Positions 19,239 to 28,056 of a stretch of 64,000 nucleotides of DNA are shown piece after piece (within the stretch, counting starts at the first letter, position 1; each line of letters begins with the position of its first letter). The position numbers and the translations under genes are program-made. Source of the stretch: Pseudomonas extremaustralis. GTDB taxonomy: Bacteria; Pseudomonadota; Gammaproteobacteria; Pseudomonadales; Pseudomonadaceae. The notes beneath the pieces are model-generated. The model was not told the DNA's origin. It ran no database searches and worked only from the letters and a program-made list of their open reading frames with translations. Location: assembly GCF_900102035.1 (NCBI RefSeq), contig NZ_LT629689.1, positions 1,984,001 through 2,048,000 of the forward strand, in the 5' to 3' direction.

Positions 19239-20302
19239 TGCAGCAGCAAGCGCATGCTGAAGGGGTAACGATAGGACTCAGGCTTGCCCAGGGCCGACAG
19301 TGCGCGGAAATTTACCGTCGGCATGGGCCCCAGCAAGCGACGCGCCTGGGCGGCATCGATCAGTTGAAATAGCGCCTCCTGGCGGTCGCGCCCGCCATGA
19401 GCGCCGATGTCCACGCCATTGGCATCATCGTGGATCAGCACCATCGCCCATCCGCCCACGGTGAAGTGCCCGGCGACCAGGGACGACAACCGCCCGTCCA
19501 GGCGCGCCTGCAAGATCTCCGGAGAGCTGTTGATCGCACTGAACAACGCGTCCTTGCCGGGCACACGCCCGCTGTCCTGAAACGCCTGCATGGCACCCAA
19601 CGCCATCTGATCGTTGGCCGACCACACCAGCGCCGTCTGCGGATAACGCTTGAACAGCTGCGTCGCTTGCTCGAAAGCGCGCTCGCGGCTCCACTCCCCA
19701 TAGACCACCTGACGCAGGCGCACCTCGGGGTGTTCCGCCAACGCCCGGTGCATGCCCTGCTCTCGCAACAGGGCAACGGGAGTGGTCTTGATGCCGGAAA
19801 ATGCCAACAGGTCAAGGGATTCACCGGGCGCAACACGACCATGCTGGCGCAACATGTCCTTGAGCATCAAGTAGCCAGCCTGCTCGTCGTCGGCGACCAG
19901 GCTGCCGATCAGATCGATGCCCGTGCGGGAGCCCAACAATTGCATCTGGTCGGCGGTCAGCGCGTTGTTCACCACCAATAATTTGACGCCACTGCCCTGG
20001 GCAATGCGCAGAATCTGCGGGGCGACATACTGCTCATTGACCAGCACCAGATAATCCGGCCGCTCGCGGCCTTGCAGTTCCTCTCGGGCTTGGACCAATG
20101 TGGTGTGGGAATCGCGCTCGGCATAACGCACGCGCAAATCCAGGCCGAGGTCCTTGGCCGCGGCCTGCATGAATTGCGAGTAGCTGACCCAGTAGGTTTC
20201 ATTCGATAGGCCGGGATTGAGAAACACCACCGACGTCGCATGAGCCATCACCCCATACGTCGATCCCAGCAAACACACACACGTGATCAAAACCTTCAAC
20301 AT
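19235..20302 (-). CDS. Periplasmic sugar-type substrate-binding protein (Peripla_BP_4-like), orphan
   Basis: This 355-residue protein has a signal peptide (MLKVLITCVCLLGSTYGVMA then HATS) and the two-lobed fold of ribose/autoinducer-binding proteins. Family-like elements are VVFLNPGLSNETYW at the mature N-terminus, VNNALTADQ near residue 115, ALVWSANDQMALGAMQAF near 225 and VAGHFTVGGWAMVLI near 275. No ABC permease or ATPase gene is adjacent. It may therefore work with a remote transporter or feed a chemoreceptor or sensor kinase, as LuxP and RbsB do. The ligand cannot be read from sequence. Confidence 0.8.
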   Translation of the reverse strand: MLKVLITCVCLLGSTYGVMAHATSVVFLNPGLSNETYWVSYSQFMQAAAKDLGLDLRVRYAERDSHTTLVQAREELQGRERPDYLVLVNEQYVAPQILRIAQGSGVKLLVVNNALTADQMQLLGSRTGIDLIGSLVADDEQAGYLMLKDMLRQHGRVAPGESLDLLAFSGIKTTPVALLREQGMHRALAEHPEVRLRQVVYGEWSRERAFEQATQLFKRYPQTALVWSANDQMALGAMQAFQDSGRVPGKDALFSAINSSPEILQARLDGRLSSLVAGHFTVGGWAMVLIHDDANGVDIGAHGGRDRQEALFQLIDAAQARRLLGPMPTVNFRALSALGKPESYRYPFSMRLLLH

Positions 20303-20377
20303 CGTTGCTTGAGCCTTGAAAAGAGGCAGCCATCATAGTGGCAATGCGGCAGTGAATCGAGGCTCAATCCACATCGT

Positions 20378-20491
20378 TTACTGGTGACTGACCCAAAATA
20401 CGGCTGTTCCCACCACCAGGATGATCAGGAACAGAATGGCCCAGGCGTCCACGCTACTGTCGGGTTTACGGGCTTTCGTCGAGTTGCTCAT
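20378..20491 (-). CDS. 37-residue single-span membrane protein
   Basis: Reading from ATG 20491, the protein starts MSNSTKARKPDSSVDAW and continues with a hydrophobic helix (AILFLIILVVGTAVFWV) before ending SHQ and TAA. The leader CCGACAAGAGGCGATGCA holds AGAGGCGA as a ribosome binding site. The positive N-terminus suggests an N-in, C-out orientation. Function is unknown. Its short length and clean membrane-helix composition suggest a real gene. Confidence 0.7.
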   Translation of the reverse strand: MSNSTKARKPDSSVDAWAILFLIILVVGTAVFWVSHQ

Positions 20492-20724
20492 TGCATCGCC
20501 TCTTGTCGGTTTTATAGGTGATTGCACTCAAACACGATCACAGTAAAGTTGAGAATTGCCCGCATGACAAATGTGGGTAAGCCGATAATCGATCTCATTA
20601 GTCGATTTGGTTCTTTGCATATACTCAAACATCACTTTTGCGCATAAACGCAAACTGGTATCGTGCGCCGGCTCCGTTGGGAGTGCGCGGCCGTGCGCGC
20701 AGATTTGCCGAGAACAGGACCTAT

Positions 20725-22383
20725 ATGTACGTATACGACGAATACGATCAGCGCATCATCGAGGACCGCGTCAAGCAGTTCCGTGATCAGACCCGACGCT
20801 ACCTAGCAGGTGAACTGAGCGAAGAAGAGTTCCGCCCTCTGCGCCTGCAAAATGGCCTTTATGTCCAGCGCTTTGCGCCGATGCTGCGGGTGGCCGTGCC
20901 TTATGGCCAGCTGACTTCGCGCCAGACGCGCATGATGGCCAAGATTGCCCGCGACTACGACAAAGGCTATGCCCACATCAGTACCCGCCAGAACGTGCAG
21001 TTCAACTGGCCGGCCCTGGAAGATGTGCCGGACATCCTGGCTGAACTGGCGACCGTGCAGATGCACGCCATTCAGACCAGCGGTAACTGCCTGCGCAACG
21101 TGACCACCGACCAATTCGCCGGCGTGGCCGCCGACGAGCTGATCGACCCACGCCCCTGGTGCGAAATCGTCCGCCAGTGGACCACCTTCCACCCCGAATT
21201 CGCCTACCTGCCGCGCAAGTTCAAGATCGCCATCAATGGCTCGACCTCGGACCGTGCCGCGATCGAAGTGCACGATATCGGCCTGGAGCCGGTGTACAAC
21301 GCGGCCGGCGAGCTGGGTTTCCGTGTCCTGGTGGGTGGCGGCCTGGGCCGTACCCCGGTGGTCGGGGCCTTTATCAATGAGTTCCTGCCGTGGCAGGACC
21401 TGCTGAGCTACCTCGATGCCATCCTGCGGGTCTACAACCGCTATGGTCGTCGCGACAACAAGTACAAGGCCCGGATCAAGATCCTGGTCAAAGCGCTGAC
21501 TCCCGAGGTGTTCGCCCAGAAGGTCGACGCCGAGATGGAACACCTGCGCGGCGGCCAGACCACCCTGACCGAAGCCGAAGTCCACCGCGTGGCCAAGCAC
21601 TTCGTCGACCCGCAGTACAAGGCCCTGAGCAATCAGGACGCCGAACTCGCCGCGCTCGACCAGCAGCACCCAGGCTTCGCCCGCTGGCGCACGCGCAACA
21701 CCCTGGCGCACAAAAAGCCGGGCTATGTCGCCGTGACCCTGTCGCTCAAGCCTACCGGTGTCGCCCCCGGCGATATCACCGACAAGCAGCTGGACGCCGT
21801 GGCCGACCTGGCCGAGCGCTACAGCTTCGGCCAACTGCGCACCTCCCACGAGCAGAACATCATCCTCGCGGACGTTGAACAGAGCCAACTGTTCACCCTG
21901 TGGGGCGAACTGCGCGAAGGTGGTTTCGCCACGCCGAACATCGGCCTGTTGACCGACATCATCTGCTGCCCGGGCGGCGACTTCTGCTCCCTGGCCAACG
22001 CCAAGTCGATCCCGATCGCCGAATCGATCCAGCGCCGTTTCGACGACCTGGACTACCTGTTCGACATCGGCGAGCTGGACCTGAACATTTCCGGTTGCAT
22101 GAACGCCTGTGGTCACCACCACGTCGGCCACATCGGCATCCTGGGCGTGGACAAGAAAGGCGAAGAATTCTATCAAGTGTCCCTGGGTGGCAGCGCCAGC
22201 CGCGATGCGAGCCTGGGCAAGATCCTCGGCCCGTCCTTCGCCCAGGAAGCCATGCCCGAGGTGATCGGCAAACTGATCGATGTGTACATCGAACAGCGCA
22301 CCGAAGATGAGCGTTTCATCGACACCTACCAGCGCATCGGCATTGACCTGTTCAAGGAGCGCGTCTATGCAGCGAATTATTAA
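20725..22383 (+). CDS. cysI: Sulfite reductase, haemoprotein (CysI-type nitrite/sulfite reductase)
   Basis: This 552-residue enzyme reduces sulfite to sulfide in assimilation. The four cysteines that hold the coupled 4Fe-4S cluster and sirohaem are present as CCPGGDFC near residue 412 and CMNACGHH near residue 456. Substrate and sirohaem residues are in STRQNVQFNW and QTSGNCLRNVT. MYVYDEYDQRIIEDR at 20725 is the pseudomonad start; the frame extends upstream but AACAGGACC supplies the binding site here. It overlaps the DUF934 gene by 17 bases. A 230-base AT-richer leader (20492-20724) should hold the promoter and probably CysB control. Confidence 0.94.
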   Translation: MYVYDEYDQRIIEDRVKQFRDQTRRYLAGELSEEEFRPLRLQNGLYVQRFAPMLRVAVPYGQLTSRQTRMMAKIARDYDKGYAHISTRQNVQFNWPALEDVPDILAELATVQMHAIQTSGNCLRNVTTDQFAGVAADELIDPRPWCEIVRQWTTFHPEFAYLPRKFKIAINGSTSDRAAIEVHDIGLEPVYNAAGELGFRVLVGGGLGRTPVVGAFINEFLPWQDLLSYLDAILRVYNRYGRRDNKYKARIKILVKALTPEVFAQKVDAEMEHLRGGQTTLTEAEVHRVAKHFVDPQYKALSNQDAELAALDQQHPGFARWRTRNTLAHKKPGYVAVTLSLKPTGVAPGDITDKQLDAVADLAERYSFGQLRTSHEQNIILADVEQSQLFTLWGELREGGFATPNIGLLTDIICCPGGDFCSLANAKSIPIAESIQRRFDDLDYLFDIGELDLNISGCMNACGHHHVGHIGILGVDKKGEEFYQVSLGGSASRDASLGKILGPSFAQEAMPEVIGKLIDVYIEQRTEDERFIDTYQRIGIDLFKERVYAANY

Positions 22384-22864
22384 GAACAACGAAGTCGTCG
22401 ACGAAACCTGGCACCTGTTGCCCAAGGACGCGACCTTCGACGGTATCTCCAACTGTGACGACCTGATCGTGCCGCTGGCCCTGTGGCGCGAGCATGGTCA
22501 TGCGCTCAAGGCCCGCGATGGCGGCTTGGGCGTGTGGCTGGACGCCGATGAAGAAGCCGAAGAGATTGGCGACGATGTGCAGCACTTCCAGGTCATCGCC
22601 CTGAACTTTCCGGCCTTCACCGACGGTCGCAACTACTCCAATGCGCGCTTGCTGCGTGACCGCTACGGTTACAAAGGCGAACTGCGGGCGATTGGCGATG
22701 TGCTGCGCGACCAACTGTTCTACCTGCACCGTTGCGGCTTCGATGCCTTCGCCTTGCGCGCCGACAAAGACCCCTACGAAGCGCTGCAAAGCCTCAAGGA
22801 CTTCTCGGTAACGTACCAGGCGGCAACGGATGAACCGCTGCCGCTGTTCCGTCGCCGCCAATAA
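22367..22864 (+). CDS. DUF934 protein, sulfate-assimilation partner of CysI
   Basis: This 165-residue protein of the DUF934 family is almost always encoded directly after cysI in pseudomonads and near cysH elsewhere. The motif FPAFTDGRNYSNARLLRDRYGYKGELRAIGDVLRDQ lies at about residues 81-116. It is thought to assist sulfite/sulfate reduction, but no activity is established. Its ATG lies inside the 3' end of cysI (a 17-base overlap), with AAGGAGCG upstream, so the two are co-translated. Confidence 0.88.
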   Translation: MQRIIKNNEVVDETWHLLPKDATFDGISNCDDLIVPLALWREHGHALKARDGGLGVWLDADEEAEEIGDDVQHFQVIALNFPAFTDGRNYSNARLLRDRYGYKGELRAIGDVLRDQLFYLHRCGFDAFALRADKDPYEALQSLKDFSVTYQAATDEPLPLFRRRQ

Positions 22865-22867
22865 CCC

Positions 22868-22966
22868 GTAGGAGCGGGCTTGCCCGCGAAGAACGTCAAC
22901 GATGACGCGGGCATCCTCAATGATGCGCGGCGCTCTCAGGTTCTTCGCGAGCAAGCTCGCTCCTAC
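22868..22966. repeat. REPIN between DUF934 gene and merR-type gene
   Basis: A mixed pair: the left hairpin is GTAGGAGCGGGCTTGCCCGC (GGGC subtype) and the right one reads GCGAGCAAGCTCGCTCCTAC (GAGC subtype). The two halves therefore come from different REP subtypes. On the minus strand the GTAG of the right half supplies the TAG stop codon of the MerR-type regulator. Confidence 0.88.
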
Positions 22967-23370
22967 CGTTTTGGTGCCTGGATTACCCCTAACACCTGCT
23001 TCTGCCCCATGACGCACGGCACGCCTTCCGGCTGCGCCCGCACGGCTTCGATCACCCCGAGCAACTGCGCCTTGCTGTGGGCCAATTGAGCCTGCATGCC
23101 TTCGATCTGCGCCACCTTGCGCTCCAGCGCCTCGATCAACTCGTCACGCTTGTGCTCCCCTGGAGCCGGCATCAACGCCTTGAGTTCCTGCAAGGTGAAC
23201 CCGGCCTGTTGTGCGCTCTGGATCAATTGCAGTGCCTGCAAGGCCTCCGGCGCATAGCGCCGATAGCCATTGGCCTGCCTCCCCACCTGACTGATCAACC
23301 CTTCGGCTTCATAAAACCGAATACGCGACGCCGCCAGCCCACTCTGTTTTGCCAGCTCACCAATATTCAT
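22963..23370 (-). CDS. MerR family transcriptional regulator
   Basis: This 135-residue protein has the MerR winged-helix N-terminus (MNIGELAKQSGLAASRIRFYEAEGLI, residues 1-26, then NGYRRYAPEALQAL) and a coiled-coil dimerisation helix in the second half. Only one cysteine is visible in the C-terminal part (EGVPCVMGQK), so there is no SoxR 4Fe-4S cluster (CxxCxC) and no mercury triad. It is divergent from an Old-Yellow-Enzyme-type gene with a SoxR-box-like palindrome between them. The most likely job is control of that gene in response to an electrophile or redox signal. The stop codon falls in a REP hairpin. Confidence 0.88.
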   Translation of the reverse strand: MNIGELAKQSGLAASRIRFYEAEGLISQVGRQANGYRRYAPEALQALQLIQSAQQAGFTLQELKALMPAPGEHKRDELIEALERKVAQIEGMQAQLAHSKAQLLGVIEAVRAQPEGVPCVMGQKQVLGVIQAPKR

Positions 23371-23383
23371 CGCCACGCCCTGC

Positions 23384-23414
23384 TTGACATTAAAGTTAAC
23401 TTTAAGCTTAGCCT
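23384..23414 (+). promoter_or_regulatory. MerR-type promoter/operator with 16-base perfect palindrome
   Basis: TTGACA (23384-23389) is a consensus -35 element. It is followed at once by the perfect palindrome TTAAAGTTAACTTTAA (23390-23405) and, 19 bases from the -35, a weak -10 TAGCCT. A long 19-base spacer filled by the operator is the hallmark of MerR-activated promoters, and the palindrome resembles the SoxR box core AAGTTAACTT. The promoter drives the oxidoreductase at 23442; the regulator gene starts 14 bases to the left. Confidence 0.75.
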
Positions 23415-23441
23415 GAGGCCTCCCCCGCTCAGGAGTCAACC

Positions 23442-24674
23442 ATGTCACCCTTCGAACCCCTGCAACTGCCCAACGGCCAGATTCTTTCCAACCGCATCGC
23501 CAAGGCCGCGATGGAAGAGAATATGGCGGATGCCCAACAAGCGCCGTCCCGCGAATTGAAGCGGCTGTACAAGGCCTGGGCGGACGGAGAGCCCGGCCTG
23601 CTGCTCAGCGGCAACGTGATGATCGACCGCCGCGCCATGACCGGCCCCGGCGGCGTCGCCCTGGAAGACGAGCAGCAGCTCGACAGCTTTCGCGAATGGG
23701 CCGATGTGGCGCGGGACAAGGGCGTGCAGTTTTGGCTGCAACTGAGTCATCCGGGGCGCCAGACCCCAGCCAACCTGCGCCAGCAGGCCTTGGCGCCTTC
23801 TGCGGTGGCCCTCGACCTGGGTGGCTTTTCAAAGATGTTCGCCAAGCCCAAGGCAATGACCGAGGACGACATCCAAGATGTGATCAAGCGCTTCGCCACC
23901 AGTGCGCGCCTGGCCGAAAAAGCCGGGTTCACCGGGGTGCAAATCCATGGAGCCCATGGTTACTTGCTCAGCCAGTTCCTCTCCCCGCTCAGCAACCAGC
24001 GCACCGACCGTTGGGGCGGCTCGCTGGAGAATCGCGCGCGCCTACTGCTGGAAGTGATCAACGCCGTGCGCGCCAGCGTCAGTCCATCCTTTTGCGTGGC
24101 GGTAAAGCTCAACTCGGCGGACTTCCAGCGCGGCGGCTTTGAAGAGGCCGATGCGCGCGCCGTGATCGAAATGCTCAACCCCTTGCCGATCGACCTGCTG
24201 GAATTGTCCGGTGGCAGCTACGAAGCGCCAGCCATGCAGGGCGACGCGCGGGATGGCCGCACCCTGGCCCGTGAAGCGTACTTCCTCGAATTTGCCGGCG
24301 AAGTGGCCGCCATCGCCAACATGCCGGTGATGGTCACCGGTGGCATACGTCGCCTGCCGGTCGTGCAGCAGGTACTCGACAGCGGCATCGCCATGGCCGG
24401 TATCGCCACCGCCCTGACCCTGGAGCCGCAACTGATCAAACACTGGCGCGAAGGCCGCGATCTCAACCCACAGCTCAAGTCGATCAACTGGCAGCGCAAA
24501 CCCCTGGCCGCCCTCGCCACCCTGGCCGTGGTGCGTGACCAGATGCGCCGCCTGAGCCGTGGCCAGCGGCCCAATCTCAAGGTCGCCCCTTGCATGGCGC
24601 TGGTGCGCGACCAATGGTTTATCGCTCGGCGCACCCGGCAATACCGCACAACCATGACGCAATCTTCACATTAA
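23442..24674 (+). CDS. NADH:flavin oxidoreductase, Old Yellow Enzyme-like family
   Basis: This 410-residue FMN-dependent TIM-barrel enzyme probably reduces an activated double bond or electrophile at NAD(P)H expense. Family signatures are LQLSHPGRQTP near residue 101, GVQIHGAHGYLLSQFLSPL near 165, NQRTDRWGGSLENR, and the phosphate-binding MVTGGIRRLP near 300. It lacks the C-terminal 4Fe-4S and FAD domains of dienoyl-CoA reductases, so it is the short form. AGGAG lies seven bases before the ATG. Its regulator is most likely the divergent MerR protein; the true substrate is unknown. Confidence 0.9.
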   Translation: MSPFEPLQLPNGQILSNRIAKAAMEENMADAQQAPSRELKRLYKAWADGEPGLLLSGNVMIDRRAMTGPGGVALEDEQQLDSFREWADVARDKGVQFWLQLSHPGRQTPANLRQQALAPSAVALDLGGFSKMFAKPKAMTEDDIQDVIKRFATSARLAEKAGFTGVQIHGAHGYLLSQFLSPLSNQRTDRWGGSLENRARLLLEVINAVRASVSPSFCVAVKLNSADFQRGGFEEADARAVIEMLNPLPIDLLELSGGSYEAPAMQGDARDGRTLAREAYFLEFAGEVAAIANMPVMVTGGIRRLPVVQQVLDSGIAMAGIATALTLEPQLIKHWREGRDLNPQLKSINWQRKPLAALATLAVVRDQMRRLSRGQRPNLKVAPCMALVRDQWFIARRTRQYRTTMTQSSH

Positions 24675-24751
24675 AGGCGGAGCATTCGCCGCGATCGAAC
24701 TGTCCCCTATTGATCAGCAGTTTTTAACCTCACTGACGATTGGAGTTCTTC

Positions 24752-26476
24752 ATGGCGAAAATCAACCTGGCCCAGCAATTGGCGACCACCCTTGAACAGG
24801 CGGGCATCAAGCGTATCTGGGGCCTGACCGGCGACAGCCTCAACGGCCTCACCGATGCCCTGCGCACCATGGACAGCATCGAATGGATGCACGTGCGTCA
24901 CGAAGAGGTGGCCGCCTTCGCCGCCGGTGCCGAGGCCGCCGCCACTGGAGAATTGACGGTGTGCGCCGGCAGTTGCGGGCCGGGCAACCTGCATTTGATC
25001 AATGGGCTGTTCGACTGCCATCGCAACCATGTGCCGGTGCTGGCGATTGCCGCACAGATTCCATCGTCCGAGATCGGCCTGAACTACTTCCAGGAAACCC
25101 ATCCCCAGGAGTTGTTCAAGGAGTGCAGCCACTTTATCGAACTGGTGACCAACCCCGAGCAGATGCCTCAGGTGCTACACCGCGCCATGCGCTCGGCAAT
25201 CCTCAATCGCGGCGTGGCAGTGGTGGTGATTCCAGGGGATGTGTCGCTGCTGGAGGTCGAAGACTCCCTCAAGCCCTGGCCGGTCCTGCACGCGCCGCGC
25301 ACCTTGCCGGCGGAACAGGACCTGCTGCGTCTCACCGAGATGCTCGACGGCAGCCGGAAAGTCACCCTGCTGTGCGGCAGTGGCTGCGCCGGCGCCCACG
25401 ATCAAGTGGTCGCCCTCGCCGATGCCCTGGGTGCGCCGGTAGTGCACGCCCTGCGCGGCAAGGAGCATGTGGAATGGGACAACCCGTTCGATGTGGGCAT
25501 GACCGGACTAATCGGCTTCAGTTCCGGTTATCACGCCATGCTCGACTGCGACACATTGATCATGCTCGGCACCGACTTCCCGTACCGCCAGTTCTATCCC
25601 ACTGACGCGAAGATCATCCAGGTCGATCGCAACCCCCAGGCACTGGGCCGGCGCGCCACACTGGACCTGGGTATCGCCGCCGATGTCAGCGAAACCATCG
25701 ACGCGCTGCTGCCACGCCTGACACGCAAGACCGATCGCAGCTTCCTGGACACCTCGTTGAAACACTATGAAAAAGCCCGCCAAGGCCTGGATGACCTGGC
25801 GCAACCGTCGAAGGCCAACCGCCCGATCCATCCGCAATACGTAGCGCGCCTACTCAGTGAACTGGCCGATGACGATGCGATCTTCACCGCCGACGTGGGC
25901 TCGCCGACCGTGTGGGCCGCTCGTTACCTGAAGATGAATGGCCGGCGCCGCCTGATCGGTTCGTTCAACCACGGCTCCATGGCCAACGCAATGCCCCAGG
26001 CCATCGGCGCGCAAGCGGCATTCCCTGACAGGCAGGTGATTTCGATGTCCGGCGACGGTGGTTTCACCATGTTGATGGGGGATTTCATTTCGTTGGCGCA
26101 GTTGAACTTGCCAGTCAAAGTCATCGTGTTCGATAACGCATCCCTGGGTTTCGTCGCCATGGAAATGAAGGCAGCGGGCTACCTGGAGGCCGGCACCGAG
26201 CTGAAAAACCCGGACTTCGCGGCCATGTCCAACGCCATGGGCATTCTAGGCATTCGCGTGGAGCAGTCCGAAGACTTGGAACCGGCCCTGCGCCGCGCCC
26301 TGGCCCATAACGGCCCGGTGTTGGTGGATGTGGTCACAGCGACCCAGGAACTGGTGATGCCGCCGAGCATCAAGCTGGAACAGGCCAAGGGGTTCAGCCT
26401 GTATATGCTCAAGGCGGTGATGAGCGGGCGTGGCGATGAGGTGATCGAACTGGCGCGAACCAACTGGCTCCGATAA
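24752..26476 (+). CDS. poxB: Pyruvate dehydrogenase (quinone)-type ThDP enzyme
   Basis: This 574-residue enzyme has three parts: an N-terminal ThDP Pyr domain with the catalytic glutamate in [16 protein letters not shown], a central domain, and a C-terminal PP domain. The last carries the ThDP/Mg motif beginning [12 protein letters not shown] and ending in FDN near residue 460. Length and start ([31 protein letters not shown]) match PoxB, which oxidises pyruvate to acetate and CO2 and passes electrons to ubiquinone at the membrane. A TTG four codons upstream is not used because GGAG is placed for the ATG at 24752. Related ThDP oxidases are a weaker alternative. Confidence 0.9.
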   Translation: MAKINLAQQLATTLEQAGIKRIWGLTGDSLNGLTDALRTMDSIEWMHVRHEEVAAFAAGAEAAATGELTVCAGSCGPGNLHLINGLFDCHRNHVPVLAIAAQIPSSEIGLNYFQETHPQELFKECSHFIELVTNPEQMPQVLHRAMRSAILNRGVAVVVIPGDVSLLEVEDSLKPWPVLHAPRTLPAEQDLLRLTEMLDGSRKVTLLCGSGCAGAHDQVVALADALGAPVVHALRGKEHVEWDNPFDVGMTGLIGFSSGYHAMLDCDTLIMLGTDFPYRQFYPTDAKIIQVDRNPQALGRRATLDLGIAADVSETIDALLPRLTRKTDRSFLDTSLKHYEKARQGLDDLAQPSKANRPIHPQYVARLLSELADDDAIFTADVGSPTVWAARYLKMNGRRRLIGSFNHGSMANAMPQAIGAQAAFPDRQVISMSGDGGFTMLMGDFISLAQLNLPVKVIVFDNASLGFVAMEMKAAGYLEAGTELKNPDFAAMSNAMGILGIRVEQSEDLEPALRRALAHNGPVLVDVVTATQELVMPPSIKLEQAKGFSLYMLKAVMSGRGDEVIELARTNWLR

Positions 26477-26484
26477 CCCCACGA

Positions 26485-26512
26485 TAGGAGCCGGCCTGCC
26501 GGCTCCCACATG
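26485..26512. repeat. Single REP hairpin after poxB
   Basis: TAGGAGCCGGCCTGCCGGCTCCCACA forms a 9-bp perfect stem (GGAGCCGGC with GCCGGCTCC) with a minimal loop. It is a solitary REP of the GCCGGC subtype placed exactly between two convergent stop codons, where it can stabilise or end both transcripts. Confidence 0.8.
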
Positions 26513-26514
26513 GA

Positions 26515-27072
26515 TCAGGCTGACTGTTTTTCAACCCATTGGCCGTAGGCGGTGATGAAGGCCTGCAGGAACGGCTTGGTTTTTTCCGAGACCTTGCCGG
26601 ACTCGTCGAACGCACTGCCCGCGCCACCCAGGTAGGCTTCCGGCTGCTGCATGCACGGCACATTGAGGAACACCAGGGACTGGCGCAGGTGATGGTTGGC
26701 GCCAAAACCGCCAATCGCACCCGGCGACACGCTGATGATCGCCCCTGGCTTGCCGCTCCAGGCGCTCTGCCCATATGGGCGCGAACCCACGTCAATCGCG
26801 TTCTTCAACGGGGCCGGCACGGAACGGTTGTATTCCGGGGTCACGAACAGCACCGCGTCGGATGAACTCACCTGCTGACGGAAAGTACTGTAGGCTGCCG
26901 GCGGTGCCGCACCGTCGATGTCTTCGTTGTAGAGCGGCAAATCGCCGATTTCCACAATATTCAACTTCAGGTTGGCAGGGGCCAGTTCGGCCAATGCCTG
27001 CGCGACCTTGCGGTTGATCGAGTCTTTTCTCAAGCTGCCAACCAGGACGGCAATCGTGTAGACCTTGCTCAT
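26515..27072 (-). CDS. NADPH-dependent FMN reductase, ChrR/quinone reductase family
   Basis: This 185-residue flavodoxin-like protein has the FMN phosphate loop near the N-terminus (LVGSLRKDSINRKVAQAL) and the family motif TPEYNRSVPAPLKNAIDVGSRP near residues 78-99, followed by KPGAIISVSPGAIGGFGA. Members reduce quinones, azo dyes or chromate by two electrons and protect against oxidative stress. It is a single gene, with poxB converging on it. The natural substrate is not determined by sequence. Confidence 0.9.
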   Translation of the reverse strand: MSKVYTIAVLVGSLRKDSINRKVAQALAELAPANLKLNIVEIGDLPLYNEDIDGAAPPAAYSTFRQQVSSSDAVLFVTPEYNRSVPAPLKNAIDVGSRPYGQSAWSGKPGAIISVSPGAIGGFGANHHLRQSLVFLNVPCMQQPEAYLGGAGSAFDESGKVSEKTKPFLQAFITAYGQWVEKQSA

Positions 27073-27300
27073 TAGGGTTTCCCGACGTCTGACTAAAGGA
27101 ACTTGTAGTTATAGAGCCTTCGCGGCGTGTTCACCAGAAGGTTTTGATAATCCTCCAAGCGTTTGTCCCGCACCTCAAAGCGTAGGACGCGTCTGAAAAT
27201 CATCAGCGAATAGTATTTTTTTTCCATAGGTAAACTACCCCTGTTTATGACGGTCTACAGAACCGCAAATCGAGTGTTTATCTCCAGAGGTTCTAAACAG

Positions 27301-27537
27301 ATGGCAGCAGTACTAGTCGGACAGTTCCATGCCAGAGACGCTGAAGGGCGTGTCTATTCGGTGCATGAGTTCCAGGAATCCAACCCGGCGCAAGGCGACC
27401 TGGCTGGCTCGGCACCTACCACCACCTACAAGCTGGCCATTGGCGACCGCGTAGAAAAGCTGGAGGGCGATGAATTCAAACTGATTCAGTCAGGCACCAT
27501 CATCGTCCGTGAATCGCAGACCACACTCGCTTCATAA
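27301..27537 (+). CDS. Conserved small protein of unknown function (78 aa)
   Basis: This 78-residue soluble protein starts MAAVLVGQFHARDAEGRVYSV and ends VRESQTTLAS. It is predicted to be mostly beta-strand, with no membrane segment or cysteine. The ATG at 27301 follows AGAGGTTCTAAAC, a reasonable binding site; the longer frame from 27247 begins in non-coding-looking sequence. It is isolated, with no operon partner. I do not recognise a named domain. Confidence 0.7.
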   Translation: MAAVLVGQFHARDAEGRVYSVHEFQESNPAQGDLAGSAPTTTYKLAIGDRVEKLEGDEFKLIQSGTIIVRESQTTLAS

Positions 27538-27600
27538 GCTTGATCCCCCGAACGTACCTGCTCAGCCCTGGCCAATGACGGCATTGACTGGGCCGGGCGA

Positions 27601-27945
27601 TCACGGGCCGCGAATCTCCGTCACTTCAAGTGCTTGCTCGCCATCCATCTGCTTGAGCATCACCATCAACCTCCCCCGCTCGCCCTCCACCGCATAGATC
27701 AAACGTTTGTAACCCGGCGAGTTGTAAGCGGGGTATGCCACCATCTGCCTGACCAGCGTCATGCTCACCACCGTGCCCACCTGCTCGGCCACCCGCTCCT
27801 GGGAACGGATGAATGCCTCGATGGCGAGGTCTTGCGCGCTGGTTTCGTCGTGATCACTCAAGAGATAAGCGGCCAAGCAGCCCACGGTCACCAGGACCAG
27901 CAGTTGCTTGGCCGTTACCCCGAGGATTGTCGAGGGTAAAGACAT
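27601..27945 (-). CDS. Small membrane-anchored protein of unknown function
   Basis: This 114-residue protein has one N-terminal membrane helix (AKQLLVLVTVGCLAAYLLS, residues 12-30) and a periplasmic-facing domain with TVVSMTLVRQMVAYPAYNSPGYKR, probably alpha/beta. I see no known family motif. It lies 111 bases downstream of the GspG-like gene in the same direction, and both are anchored and small. A functional link is possible but unproven. Confidence 0.65.
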   Translation of the reverse strand: MSLPSTILGVTAKQLLVLVTVGCLAAYLLSDHDETSAQDLAIEAFIRSQERVAEQVGTVVSMTLVRQMVAYPAYNSPGYKRLIYAVEGERGRLMVMLKQMDGEQALEVTEIRGP

Positions 27946-28056
27946 ATGAGACCGGACCTGTTTTTGTTGTTTTTGTTGTATGTGCCGGTAACCGGCATTG
28001 GTCGTTGATGATCAGAGGAGCCATTCTAATCAGGTCTTTGGGTAATGCCAGATGAA

